Assembly: GCA_963810915.1 (NCBI GenBank)
Contig: CAWEPH010000006.1
Coordinates: forward strand, 1,000,318-1,064,317
DNA: 64,000 bases
Direction of reading: 5' to 3'
Source of the DNA: JAOUEA01 sp963810915
Lineage (GTDB): Bacteria > Actinomycetota > UBA4738 > HRBIN12
Shown: positions 15,805 through 25,786 of the stretch, in pieces
Layout: the number at the start of each line of letters is the position of its first letter
Numbering within the stretch: the stretch's first letter is position 1
The notes under the pieces: model-generated
Told to the model about the DNA's origin: nothing
Databases searched by the model: none
Seen by the model: only the letters and a program-made list of their open reading frames with translations
Translations under genes and position numbers: made by a program

Positions 15805-16887
15805 ATGAAATCGTTAGGAAACTTTCCTGACCCATTCATCGCGGAGATCTCTGGGCAGCCGGATGCGCTGCGGCGGGCCGCGGATGGCGTGCCCGCGCAA
15901 GCCGACGTGCTCGAACGGGTCGCCGCCACCGCGCATGGGCGCACGATCGTCTTCACCGGCATGGGCAGCTCGTACGACGCCTGCTACCCGGCCGTCACCG
16001 AGCTCGCGCAGGCCGGAGTCGCGGCCGTCATGCTCGACGCCGCGGAGCTGCTGCACTTCCGCACCGCCATGCTCAGCGCCCGGACGATCCTGGTGGCCGT
16101 CAGCCAGTCGGGCGAGAGCGCCGAGGTCGTGCGGGCCGTACGCGAGGTGCGCGCGCGGCCAGCCGAACAGCCCCAGGTGGTCGCCGTCACGAACGGTGTG
16201 GCCAACACGCTCGCGCGCCTCGCCGACCTCGCCCTCGACACGAGCGCGGGGCAGGAGGCGGGGCCGTCCACGATGACGTTCGCCGCCTCGCTCGTCCTGG
16301 TCGCGGCCGTCGCACGCGCGATGGCGGGGCTACCCGTGCCCACCCTCATCGAGGACCTGCGCCACGGCGCGGAACTGGCCGCGGCCGCGCTCGACAGGCT
16401 CCTGGACGACGATGCTCTGCCCGAGCGGCTGGTGACCTGGCTGGGTGACCGCGAGGCCTTCGTGATCCTGGGTCGGGGACCGGCTCGCGCGGCGGCGGAG
16501 ATGGGCGCGCTCACGATCAAGGAGGCGGTCGGCATGCCCGTCGAGTCGCTGCAGACCGCCCAGTTCCGTCACGGTCCCCTGGAGCTGACAGGGCCCGGGC
16601 TCGCGGCCATGGTGATCGCGACGGAACCCCAGACCAGCGCGCTGGATCTGGAGCTCGCGGCCGAGCTCCTCGGAACGGGCGCCGCCGTCATGACCATCAC
16701 GGAAGGGCCTTCGCGTGACGACGACGTGACCGACGTCGTCAACGTGGCGATCGGTGCGATGGATCGCGCGCTGGCGCCCGCCGTCTCGATCCTGCCTGCC
16801 CAGCTCCTCGCATGGCGACTCGCGGGCCTGCGCGGACGTGAGCCGGGCTCCTACCACCGAGCCTCGAAGGTGACGACGCGTGAGTGA
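15805..16887 (+). CDS. Double-SIS-domain sugar-phosphate isomerase/deaminase-like protein
   Basis: A 360-aa protein with two SIS domains like the isomerase half of GlmS and NagB-II/AgaS enzymes. GMGSS (52-56) and SQSGES (100-105) are the phosphate-binding loops of the first domain; a second set lies around ILGRGPARAAAEMGALTIKEA, followed by FRHGPLEL, a conserved GlmS isomerase block. Likely reaction: deamination/isomerisation of a 6-phospho-amino sugar to fructose-6-phosphate or a relative. The start at 15805 is fixed by the promoter and by N-terminal similarity (FPDPFIAEI). The ROK operator lies inside codons 4-9. The next gene overlaps it by 8 bp. Confidence 0.85.
   Translation: MKSLGNFPDPFIAEISGQPDALRRAADGVPAQADVLERVAATAHGRTIVFTGMGSSYDACYPAVTELAQAGVAAVMLDAAELLHFRTAMLSARTILVAVSQSGESAEVVRAVREVRARPAEQPQVVAVTNGVANTLARLADLALDTSAGQEAGPSTMTFAASLVLVAAVARAMAGLPVPTLIEDLRHGAELAAAALDRLLDDDALPERLVTWLGDREAFVILGRGPARAAAEMGALTIKEAVGMPVESLQTAQFRHGPLELTGPGLAAMVIATEPQTSALDLELAAELLGTGAAVMTITEGPSRDDDVTDVVNVAIGAMDRALAPAVSILPAQLLAWRLAGLRGREPGSYHRASKVTTRE
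15814..15830. promoter_or_regulatory. Predicted ROK operator, copy 2, inside the SIS coding start
   Basis: TTAGGAAACTTTCCTGA contains the same AGGAAACTTTCCT 13-mer as at 11086-11098. It lies about 10-26 bases after the predicted transcription start, comparable to copy 1, and is translated as part of the SIS N-terminus (LGNFP). It also sits upstream of the divergent GH4 gene, so it may control both directions. Confidence 0.7.
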
Positions 16888-17503
16888 GCCGTCCACGACC
16901 CTCCGCGTGGCGTTGACGTTCGATGCCGAGCACCCCGATCGACCGTGGTGTCCACCCGGCAACGCGGAACGGGTGCTCGACACGCTCGCGGACCGCGGCG
17001 CGCGTGCCACGTTCTTCGTGCAAGGGCGGTGGGCGCTTTCCCAGCCCGCCGCCGCCAGGCGGATCGCCGATGAGGGCCACCTCGTCGGCCATCATTCCCA
17101 CTATCACGCGCGGATGCCGCTCCTGTCGGACGACGGACTCGCGTCGGACCTCACGGATGGTCGCGAGGCGGTCCTACGATCAACGGGCGTCGATCCGCGG
17201 CCGTGGTTCCGATGCCCGTTCGGCGCCGGCGCGGACGATCCCCGCGTGCTGGGAGCGCTCGAGCACCTCGGGTATCGCAACGTGCATTGGCACGTCGAGC
17301 TCGAAGACTGGGAGCCGTGGCGGACGGGCGAAGCGATCGCGGCGGACGCGATCGAAGGGGTCCGCGAGCACGGCGACGGCGCCGTCGTGTTGATGCACAC
17401 CTGGCCGGGCGGCACCGGCGAGGGCATCGGGCCCATGATCGACGGCCTGCGCACGCTCGGGGCGACCTTCGTCACCGTCGACGACCTCGAGCAGGTGCCA
17501 TGA
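16880..17503 (+). CDS. NodB-type polysaccharide (de-N-acetyl)ase
   Basis: A 207-aa protein made of just a NodB homology domain without signal peptide, hence probably cytosolic. Motif 1 reads LTFDAEH (catalytic D15 kept, the second Asp of the usual TFDDG replaced by Ala). Motif 2 is HHSHYH with metal ligands H72 and H76, and motif 3 is RCPFG (R111). A late MHTWPG fits motif 5. Expected activity is removal of N-acetyl groups from an amino-sugar oligomer or monosaccharide. The GTG start overlaps the SIS stop by 8 bp, so the genes are coupled. Confidence 0.85.
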   Translation: MSEPSTTLRVALTFDAEHPDRPWCPPGNAERVLDTLADRGARATFFVQGRWALSQPAAARRIADEGHLVGHHSHYHARMPLLSDDGLASDLTDGREAVLRSTGVDPRPWFRCPFGAGADDPRVLGALEHLGYRNVHWHVELEDWEPWRTGEAIAADAIEGVREHGDGAVVLMHTWPGGTGEGIGPMIDGLRTLGATFVTVDDLEQVP

Positions 17504-18530
17504 GCAGGCGACCGGCCCTGCTCGCGGTGGACGGCGGCGGATCCAAGATCGACGCGGCCTTGCTCCGCAGGGACGGCTCCGTGCTCGGAGCGGCCCGGAC
17601 CCGGACGAAGGAGTTCGGCGAGAACGGCGGTGAACAGCACATGGTGCAGGTGCTCCACGCGGTGGCGGCGGCCTGTCGCGACGCCGGCGTCGACCCCGAG
17701 CGCTTGCCCGTCGCGGAACTGGGCGTCTACTGTCTGGCCGGTGCCGACCTGCCGGCCGACGATCGCAAGATCGCCCGGTGGCTCAAGTCGCGCACCGTCA
17801 CCGGCGAGGACATCGTGCGCAACGACACGTTCGCGGTGCTCCGAGCGGGTACCGACCGAACCTGGGGCGTCGGCGTCGTCTGCGGGTACGGCATCAACTG
17901 CAGCGCAGTGGCGCCCGACGGCCGCATCACGCGGTACCCGGCGGTGGGACCGATCTCCGGAGACTGGGGAGGGGGGGTCGACATCGGCCAGGCGGCCATC
18001 TGGCATGCGATCCGCGCCGAGGACGGCCGGGGGGAGAAGTCCGCTCTCATGGAGGTCGTCCCTCGCAACCTGGGGTTTCGGACGCCTCGCCAGGTCCTCG
18101 AGGCGCTGTACTACGACCGCCTCGACTGGAGCCGCATCGGAGAGCTTGCCCCCTTCATCTTCGACGTCGCGCGCGAGGGTGACGCGGTCGCGCGCGGCAT
18201 CGTGGACCGGCAAGCCGACGAGGTCGTGGCGATGGCCGGCACGGCCATCCGGCGCCTGCGGATGACCAAGCTCGACGTGCACGTCGTGCTCGGCGGAGGG
18301 ATCTTCCGCAACGAGGATCCGGCGTTCTTCGCCCGGATCGACGACGGGCTCCATGCGGTGGCTCCGACAGCCTCCACGCGGATCCTCACCGCCCCGCCCG
18401 TGATCGGGGCGGCCCTGATGGGCCTCGACAGGATCGGGGCGGCCGCGGCCGCGCGGACCCGCGTTCGGCGCGAGTTGACCCATGCTCGGCTGAGCACCCA
18501 GACTCGTGCCCGAAGGAAGGAGCATCCCTG

Positions 18531-18531
<1 letters not shown>
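17500..18531 (+). CDS. BadF/BadG-family sugar kinase (N-acetylglucosamine kinase-like), copy 2
   Basis: A 343-aa ASKHA kinase with the phosphate loop AVDGGGSKIDAAL, a second motif CGYGINCSAVAPDG, GPISGDWGGG and the adenosine motif VVLGGGIFR. It is clearly in the same family as the kinase at 4600 but divergent from it, so two different amino-sugar substrates or anomers seem likely. The ATG overlaps the deacetylase TGA by 4 bp. The Arg-rich tail after about residue 315 is unusual for the family. Substrate is inferred only from the cluster. Confidence 0.82.
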
Positions 18532-19730
<1,199 letters not shown>

Positions 19731-19742
19731 GCCCGCCAACAC

Positions 19743-20870
19743 TCAGGAGGGGGGGATGCCGGACTCCGGACCCCCGACTTCCCACGGGAGCCAGCACGTC
19801 ACCACCGTCCCGTGTCCGGGATCACTCGAGACCCGACAGCGCCCTCCCAGCAGCTCGGCACGTTCGATCATCGTAGACAGACCGAGGTGACCGGGACGCG
19901 GCCGCATCGCCTCCTCGACGTCGAACCCGCGGCCGTCGTCGCGGACCTCGATCGTGACGCCATCCCTCGAACCCGTCACGGTGACGTCCACGCGCGAGGC
20001 GGCCGCGTGCGTGCGCGTGTTGGTCACGGCCTCTTGCGCGATGCGGTACAGGACCGCCCGCATCTCCGGCGGCGGTTCGGTGTCCAGCGCATCGACGACC
20101 TCGAAGGACCAGCCGGGATCCGATGCCGTGTGCGCGAGGTAGACGTTCAGGGCGGGGATGAGACCCTCCCTGTCGAGGGCCGTGGGACGCAGCTCGAACA
20201 GCAGGGAGCGGAGTCGTTCGATCGACCGTGTGACGGTCTCGTGCAGCTCCGTGAGCTCGAGGGCCGTGGCCCTCTCGGGCGATGCGACCAGGAGTTGGAG
20301 CCGGAGATCCACCGCGCTCATCGCCTGGATCGGGTCATCGTGGATGTCCGCAGCGATCCGTCGGCGCTCCTCCTCCTGTGCGCTCTCCAGCCGCTGCGCG
20401 AGCTCGCGCCGCTCCTGCAGCGTTCGGCGCAGGACCTCCAGGCTCCAACGAAGCTTCTCCTCCGCCTCCTTCTGGGCCGTGATGTCGAGCATGATCCCCC
20501 GCCAGTGCGGGGGCGTTCCGGCCCCCACGATGTAGACCGCCTCGTCGCGCAACCAGACGATGCGACCGTCCTTCGCCATCATCCGATACTCCGAGAAGAA
20601 CCGGTCGCCGACACGGTTGGCTCGTTCGTTCTCCTCGCTCACCCGAGCCCGGTCATCGGGATGGATCCGGTCGATCCAGAGCGCGGGGGTCGTCCCCCAC
20701 TCGTCCTGCGTGTACCCGAGCAGATCCACAGCCTGGGGACTGGTGTAGAAGTTCGTGGAGAGTACGTCCGGCCGGTCGATGTAGAAGATCGCGGGGATCG
20801 ATTCGACGAGTGCACGATAGACGTCCAGGTCGCCCAGGTCGTCGGGCCGCGCATCCGTGTCGGGCGTCAC
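19743..20870 (-). CDS. Orphan PAS-containing sensor histidine kinase (NarL/DesK class)
   Basis: GTG 20870 is chosen because it overlaps the upstream peptidase stop as GTGA. The 375-aa protein has no membrane segment. Residues about 10-130 form a PAS_3-type domain (IDRIHPDD, YRMMAKDGRIVWLRDEA). Then comes a coiled coil, a HisKA_3 dimerisation helix with the phospho-acceptor His near residue 177 (RRRIAADIHDDPIQAM), and a HATPase_c domain (EAVTNTRTHA, VRDDGRGF, GHLGLSTMIERAELLGG). A soluble redox or ligand-sensing kinase is likely. No response regulator is adjacent. Confidence 0.88.
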   Translation of the reverse strand: MTPDTDARPDDLGDLDVYRALVESIPAIFYIDRPDVLSTNFYTSPQAVDLLGYTQDEWGTTPALWIDRIHPDDRARVSEENERANRVGDRFFSEYRMMAKDGRIVWLRDEAVYIVGAGTPPHWRGIMLDITAQKEAEEKLRWSLEVLRRTLQERRELAQRLESAQEEERRRIAADIHDDPIQAMSAVDLRLQLLVASPERATALELTELHETVTRSIERLRSLLFELRPTALDREGLIPALNVYLAHTASDPGWSFEVVDALDTEPPPEMRAVLYRIAQEAVTNTRTHAAASRVDVTVTGSRDGVTIEVRDDGRGFDVEEAMRPRPGHLGLSTMIERAELLGGRCRVSSDPGHGTVVTCWLPWEVGGPESGIPPS

Positions 20871-22027
20871 AGGCGGGCGATGACGCCGGCGAGCAGGGCG
20901 ATCCGCGGCACCACGCTCGCTAGGTCCAGCCACTCGGCGGGCGCGTGGTCGTCCCCGCCGATCGGTCCCAGCCCGTCGATCGTAGGCGTGCCGGCGGCGC
21001 TGGTGGTGTTGGCATCGGAGGCGCCACCGGTGGCGGCGTCCGTCAAGGAGAAGCCGAGTTCGCTCGCCACGTCGATCGCGATCCGCGCGAGACGCGCCCC
21101 CCCTTCCCCCTTCTCCATCGGCCGGTGCCAGGCGCTGCGATCCACGTGGATCGTCACGTCGGCGACGATCGACGAGGCACAGATGCGGTCGATCTCGGCC
21201 TCGGCCGCCTCGAGCGTGGCGAGCTCGGGCGAGCGCAGATCGACCTGGAGGACGCATCGCTCCGGCACCACGTTCGTGCGGGTGCCGCCGCGGGCGACGC
21301 CGACGTTCACCGTGACCCCCGGCCAGCGCCCGTTCAGGTCTTGGAACTCGATGATCTTATGCGCCGCCTCCAGGAGCGCGTTGCGTCCCTTCTCCGGTTC
21401 GACCCCCGCGTGCGCTGCTCGCCCCTGGAACGTGATGGTGTAGTCGGTGATGCCGTTGCGGGAGCTGACGATGTCGCCGTTGGCCCTCGCGCCCTCGAGC
21501 ACGAAGGCGGCGTCGTGCCCGGGCGCGAGCTCACGGATCACGGGACCGCTGTACGGCGATCCGATCTCCTCGTCAGGGTTGCAGACGTACGTGATGTGCT
21601 CGAACGCGTCGAACCCCGCCTCCTGGAGCACCCGCGTGGCATAGAACCCCGTGAGGAGGCCCCCCTTCATGTCCGAGACGCCGGGACCCCGGGCGGTGGA
21701 GCCCTCGATCCGGAACGGTCGCTCCGCCACGGTGCCGTCGTCGAAGACCGTGTCCATATGCCCGACCAGCAGTACGCGCGGACCACCCGAACCGCGGAGG
21801 GTCCCGATCACCAGATCGCCGAGCTGCGGCTCGCCCTCAGAGGCGACGTGGGGACGTCGCTCCACCTCCCATCCCTGCGATCGGAAACGGTCCTCACACA
21901 GGTCCGCGATCCGGTCAACACCAGCGGGCGAGAACGACCCGCAGTCGACGTTCACCATCGTCCGCAGGTCTTCGACGAACCGTTCGTGGTGACGCCCGGC
22001 GAGGTCGAGGAGGGCCAGGGGGTCCAT
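20867..22027 (-). CDS. M20 family metallopeptidase (glutamate carboxypeptidase-like)
   Basis: A 386-aa zinc-dependent exopeptidase or deacylase. The ligands are visible in VGHMDTVFD, SDMKGG and the DEEIGS catalytic-Glu block, and a dimerisation domain occupies about residues 180-300 (GRAAHAGVEPEKG). GGASDAN is typical of the carboxypeptidase G2 branch. It cleaves a C-terminal amino acid or amide from small substrates. ATG 22027 (MDPLALL) is the start where similarity begins; the open frame continues upstream without coding character. It is probably co-transcribed with the histidine kinase. Confidence 0.88.
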   Translation of the reverse strand: MDPLALLDLAGRHHERFVEDLRTMVNVDCGSFSPAGVDRIADLCEDRFRSQGWEVERRPHVASEGEPQLGDLVIGTLRGSGGPRVLLVGHMDTVFDDGTVAERPFRIEGSTARGPGVSDMKGGLLTGFYATRVLQEAGFDAFEHITYVCNPDEEIGSPYSGPVIRELAPGHDAAFVLEGARANGDIVSSRNGITDYTITFQGRAAHAGVEPEKGRNALLEAAHKIIEFQDLNGRWPGVTVNVGVARGGTRTNVVPERCVLQVDLRSPELATLEAAEAEIDRICASSIVADVTIHVDRSAWHRPMEKGEGGARLARIAIDVASELGFSLTDAATGGASDANTTSAAGTPTIDGLGPIGGDDHAPAEWLDLASVVPRIALLAGVIARL

Positions 22028-22166
22028 GGGCCGACGGTAGCACGGCGTCCTCGATGTCCGCGTCGACGCGATACCCTCGCGTGCCGGATGGCCGGGCGAC
22101 CGCGATGATGGTGTCTTCCCGGTCGGGTGAGGGCCCCGGCCCCGGGCCCGATGGAGGGAGGCGCGG

Positions 22167-23903
22167 ATGGCGAAGGTGCAGTCGCGCCGCGCCCCGTCGA
22201 AGATCCCAGGCCTCAACGTCATCGCCGGCTACGAACGACGATGGCTCTCCAAGGACATCGTGGCGGGCCTCGTCCTCACGGCGATCCTGGTGCCCCAGGG
22301 CATGGCCTACGCCGAGCTCGCGGGCCTTCCTCCCATCACCGGCCTGTACACGTCCATCCTGTGTCTGCTCGGCTATGCGGTCTTCGGCCCCTCGAAGATC
22401 CTCGTGCTCGGCCCGGACTCGGCCCTCGGACCCATGATCGCCGCCACGATCGTTCCGCTGATGGGGGCCGGTGGGGATCCAGCACGGGCGGTGGCTCTCG
22501 CATCCCTGCTCGCGCTGATCGTGGGTCTCATCATGATCTTGTCCGGGATCGCGAAGCTCGGGTTCGTGGCCGACCTGCTCTCGAAGCCCACGCGGATCGG
22601 CTACATGAACGGGCTGGCCCTCACGATCCTCGTGGGCCAGCTCCCCAAGCTCTTCGGGTTCTCCGTGGACGCCGACGGACTGATCCCAGAGGCTTCGGGG
22701 TTCATCCACGGACTCATGCACGGCGAGGCCGTCGGCGCCGCGTTGTTCGTCGGCGGGTCGTCGTTGATCCTGATCTTCGTGTTGCAGCGATGGCTCCCGA
22801 AGCTCCCGGCCGTCCTGATCGCCGTCGTAGTGGCGATCATCTCGGTGAACGTGTTCGACCTGGTTGCGAAGGGCGTGTCGGTCGTCGGGACCCTGCCACA
22901 GGGCTTCCCGCCGTTCACGATCCCCGACGTCTCGGTCTCGGACCTCCCTCTCCTGGTGGGAGGAGCGCTCGGGATCGCGCTCGTGGCCCTGGCCGACACG
23001 ATCTCGACCGCCTCGGCGTTCGCCGCTCGTTCGGGGGACGAGGTGCACGGCAGCCAGGAGATGGTGGGGATCGGGATGGCGAACATCGCGGCCGGGTTCT
23101 TCCAAGGATTCCCGGTGAGCACGAGCGGCTCACGCACCGCGGTGGCGGAGCAGTCGAGCGCGAAGACCCAGCTCACGGGCGTGGTCGGGGCCGTCACGAT
23201 CACGCTGATGCTCGTGTTCGTCCCGGGGCTCCTGAGGAACCTCCCCCAGCCCACGCTCGCCGCGGTGGTGATCGCGGCCTCCGTGTCGCTCGCCGACATC
23301 GCCGGGACGCGCCGCCTGTGGCGCCTGCGCCACACGGAGTTCTGGCTCTGCATGGCCGCCTTCATCGCCGTCGCGTTCCTCGGGGTCCTGCCCGGCATCG
23401 GCGTCGCCGTCGCACTCTCGATCCTGAACGTGTTCCGCCGCGCCTGGTGGCCGTACCAGGCCGAGCTGGGACGGGTCGCAGGGCTCCCCGGCTACCACGA
23501 CACGACGATGCATCCCGACGCCAAACTGATGCCGGGACTCGTGATCTACCGGTTCGACGCACCGCTCATCTTCGCGAACGCGCGGGTGTTCCGCGAGCAG
23601 ATCCTGGAGATCCCCGATCGGCAGCCGGGGGTTCGCTGGATCGTGATCGCCTCCGAACCCATCACCGACGTGGACACGACGGCGGCGGACATGCTCGCCG
23701 ACCTCGACGAGACGTTGAACGCGCGCGGTATGTCCCTGATCTTCGCGGAGATGAAGGATCCGGTTCACCGCAAGATCGAGCGGTACGAGCTCACGCGCAC
23801 GATCGACCCGGCCCATTTCTTCCCGACGGTGGGCGCCGCGGTGCGCGCGTTCAAGGCGGAGACGGACGCCGCGTGGGCGGAGCCCGGGGAGGACCGATCG
23901 TGA
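22167..23903 (+). CDS. SulP family anion transporter with STAS domain
   Basis: A 578-aa SulP/SLC26 protein. The conserved N-terminal block PQGMAYAELAGLPPITGLY is present, followed by 10-12 hydrophobic segments and a cytoplasmic STAS domain at about residues 440-560 (YRFDAPLIFANARVF, VDTTAADML). Members carry sulfate, bicarbonate or dicarboxylates. A strong GGAGGGAGG site lies upstream of the ATG. The gene leads a run of three coupled plus-strand genes (SulP, PlsC-type, Nudix) and is divergent from the peptidase across a 139-bp gap. Confidence 0.92.
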   Translation: MAKVQSRRAPSKIPGLNVIAGYERRWLSKDIVAGLVLTAILVPQGMAYAELAGLPPITGLYTSILCLLGYAVFGPSKILVLGPDSALGPMIAATIVPLMGAGGDPARAVALASLLALIVGLIMILSGIAKLGFVADLLSKPTRIGYMNGLALTILVGQLPKLFGFSVDADGLIPEASGFIHGLMHGEAVGAALFVGGSSLILIFVLQRWLPKLPAVLIAVVVAIISVNVFDLVAKGVSVVGTLPQGFPPFTIPDVSVSDLPLLVGGALGIALVALADTISTASAFAARSGDEVHGSQEMVGIGMANIAAGFFQGFPVSTSGSRTAVAEQSSAKTQLTGVVGAVTITLMLVFVPGLLRNLPQPTLAAVVIAASVSLADIAGTRRLWRLRHTEFWLCMAAFIAVAFLGVLPGIGVAVALSILNVFRRAWWPYQAELGRVAGLPGYHDTTMHPDAKLMPGLVIYRFDAPLIFANARVFREQILEIPDRQPGVRWIVIASEPITDVDTTAADMLADLDETLNARGMSLIFAEMKDPVHRKIERYELTRTIDPAHFFPTVGAAVRAFKAETDAAWAEPGEDRS

Positions 23904-24610
23904 CAGAGCGAAGCGCCCGCCCGCGGTCGCTTGAACGCGGCATGCGAGAGATGAACTGGATCTGGACCATCGGGGCCCCGCTCGTGCGCGCCATCATGGC
24001 GCTCGTCTTCCGGGTGCGCGTGGAGGGCATCCGGCATGTGCCCGATCGTGGACAGGCGATCCTCGCGCCCAACCACGTGAGCGTTCTGGACGGGCCCGCG
24101 CTCGCCGCCGTCACGGGCGCCCAACGCTGGCGTGCGACGCGATTCCTGATCGCGTCGGAGATCTACGACACCGGCTGGGGATGGATCCTTCGCCAGGCCC
24201 GACAGATCCCCATCGTGCGCGGCGGCGGCGACACGGGAGCGCTCACGACGGCGGTCGACGCGGTCACGGGGGGCGGCTGCGTCGGGATCTTCCCCGAGGG
24301 CCGGGTGAGCGACGACCCCTCACACGGTCTGCAGCGACTCCGCTCGGGGATCACGCGGGTGGCCGTCCCCGCCGGCGCGCCCGTCGTGCCGATCGGGATC
24401 TGGGGCACGCAGACGGCGTGGCCTCACAAAGGTGGCGTCCTCTGGGCGGCTCTCCTGCGGCGGCCGCGCGTCGCCCTGATCTACGGCGAGCCCTTGCGAC
24501 CACCCTCCCCCGGGAGCGATGAATCCCCAGGCGATTTCCGGCTGCGTCTCGCCGACGCGATCGGCGAGCAGGTGCGACGCGCCCAGGCCTTGACCGAGGA
24601 TGACGCGTGA
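23900..24610 (+). CDS. 1-acyl-glycerol-3-phosphate acyltransferase (PlsC family)
   Basis: GTG 23900 overlaps the SulP stop by 4 bp. The 236-aa protein has the PlsC motifs NHVSVLD (catalytic NHxxxxD), an arginine block (RQARQIPIVRGGGD), FPEGR (substrate binding) and PVVPIGIWG. It would transfer an acyl chain to lysophosphatidic acid or a related acceptor at the inner membrane face. The open frame runs upstream through the SulP gene in another phase, which I reject as shadow. It is coupled to the Nudix gene by a further 4-bp overlap. Confidence 0.88.
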   Translation: MTERSARPRSLERGMREMNWIWTIGAPLVRAIMALVFRVRVEGIRHVPDRGQAILAPNHVSVLDGPALAAVTGAQRWRATRFLIASEIYDTGWGWILRQARQIPIVRGGGDTGALTTAVDAVTGGGCVGIFPEGRVSDDPSHGLQRLRSGITRVAVPAGAPVVPIGIWGTQTAWPHKGGVLWAALLRRPRVALIYGEPLRPPSPGSDESPGDFRLRLADAIGEQVRRAQALTEDDA

Positions 24611-25155
24611 GCTCCGAGGTCGGACCCTGGCGTCGTCGGTCACGGTCGACCGTCTACGCGAACCCGTGGATCGAGGTCTGGCACGACGAGGTCCGGCGCC
24701 CCGACGGCCACCCCGGCATCTACGGGGTGGTGCATTTCCGCACCCGCGCCGTCGGCGTGGTCGTCCTGGACGACGACGACCGGGTGCTGCTCGTGGGCCA
24801 GCACCGCTACACGCTCGACCGCTACTCCTGGGAGATCCCCGAGGGCGGCGCCCCGTGGGACGAGGAGCCCCTTGCTGGCGCGCGACGCGAGCTCGCCGAG
24901 GAGACGGGCTACACGGCGTCGTCGTGGCGGGAGTTGATCCGCTTCACGCTCTCGAACTCGGCGACGGACGAAGAAGGGGTTACGTTCGTCGCCACCGGGC
25001 TCGCTCCCGGCGCGGCCTCCCCCGACGGCACCGAGGATCTCGCCGTCAGATGGGTCCCGTTCGACGAGGCGCTCGCCATGGTCGATCGAGGCGAGATCCA
25101 CGACGTCATGACCCAAACCGCACTCCTCACGATCGCACGAGAGCGGGGAGTCTAG
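24607..25155 (+). CDS. Nudix hydrolase (ADP-ribose pyrophosphatase-like)
   Basis: A 182-aa protein with a complete Nudix box, GGAPWDEEPLAGARRELAEETGY, matching Gx5Ex7REUxEExGU. The preceding VGQHRYTLDRYSWEIPEG block is typical of ADP-ribose/NDP-sugar pyrophosphatases (NudF-type), which hydrolyse nucleoside diphosphate linked moieties. The GTG start overlaps the acyltransferase stop by 4 bp. It ends in a 4-bp tail-to-tail overlap with the hydrolase on the other strand. Confidence 0.9.
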   Translation: MSSEVGPWRRRSRSTVYANPWIEVWHDEVRRPDGHPGIYGVVHFRTRAVGVVVLDDDDRVLLVGQHRYTLDRYSWEIPEGGAPWDEEPLAGARRELAEETGYTASSWRELIRFTLSNSATDEEGVTFVATGLAPGAASPDGTEDLAVRWVPFDEALAMVDRGEIHDVMTQTALLTIARERGV

Positions 25156-25772
25156 CGTTCCATGTGCTCCCTGAACCACGCCTCCGCCAGGGCGGTCACC
25201 CGATCCATGGTGCCCGGTTCCTCGAACAGGTGGGTGGCCCCGGGCACGACCTCGAGCCGGTGCACGCACCGCAGCTCCCGTTCCGCCATCCGGTTGAGCT
25301 CGAGGACCAACGTGTCCGCCCCGCCCACGACCAGCAACGTGGGTGCCGTCACCCGCTCGAGACCGCCGGCGAGATCGGGACGCCCACCTCGAGAGACCAC
25401 GGCTGCGATGTCCTCCCCGAACCCCGCGGCGGCCGTGAGCGCCGCCGCGGAGCCCGTGCTCGCGCCGTAGTACCCGAGAGGGAGCGATCCACACGCGGGC
25501 TGTGCGCGAACCCAGCTGGTCGCGTCGACCAGGCGGCCGGCCAGCAACCCGATATCGAACACGAGCGACCGATCGCCGGCCTCCGACGCCGTCAACAGGT
25601 CGAACAACAACGTGGCCATGCCCGATCGGTTCAGGGAGCCGGCAACCGCGCGGTTCCGCGGGCTCGCATGCGAGCTGCCGCTCCCGTGAGCGAAGACGAC
25701 CAACCCGCTGGCACCCTCGACACCCTCGATATCCCCGGGAAGGCGGAGATCGCCGACCTCGACGTGGGGCAT
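25152..25772 (-). CDS. Alpha/beta hydrolase (dienelactone hydrolase-like)
   Basis: A 206-aa single-domain alpha/beta hydrolase. The oxyanion motif is VFAHGSGSSHASPRN, the nucleophile elbow is GASTGSA (Ser in GxSxG), the acid is probably the Asp in VVGGADTLVL, and the His lies in PGATHLFEEPG. Proteins of this exact form often occur beside phosphoribosyltransferases, but none is adjacent here. A GGAGGGG site precedes the ATG. Substrate is unknown. Confidence 0.82.
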   Translation of the reverse strand: MPHVEVGDLRLPGDIEGVEGASGLVVFAHGSGSSHASPRNRAVAGSLNRSGMATLLFDLLTASEAGDRSLVFDIGLLAGRLVDATSWVRAQPACGSLPLGYYGASTGSAAALTAAAGFGEDIAAVVSRGGRPDLAGGLERVTAPTLLVVGGADTLVLELNRMAERELRCVHRLEVVPGATHLFEEPGTMDRVTALAEAWFREHMER

Positions 25773-25786
25773 AGGGGAGACCCCTC

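Noticed and set aside
22080..22150. GC-rich repeats of CCCCGG before the SulP gene as a terminator or riboswitch
   Set aside because: The repeats give only short competing stems and precede a normal ribosome site; nothing structured enough to claim.
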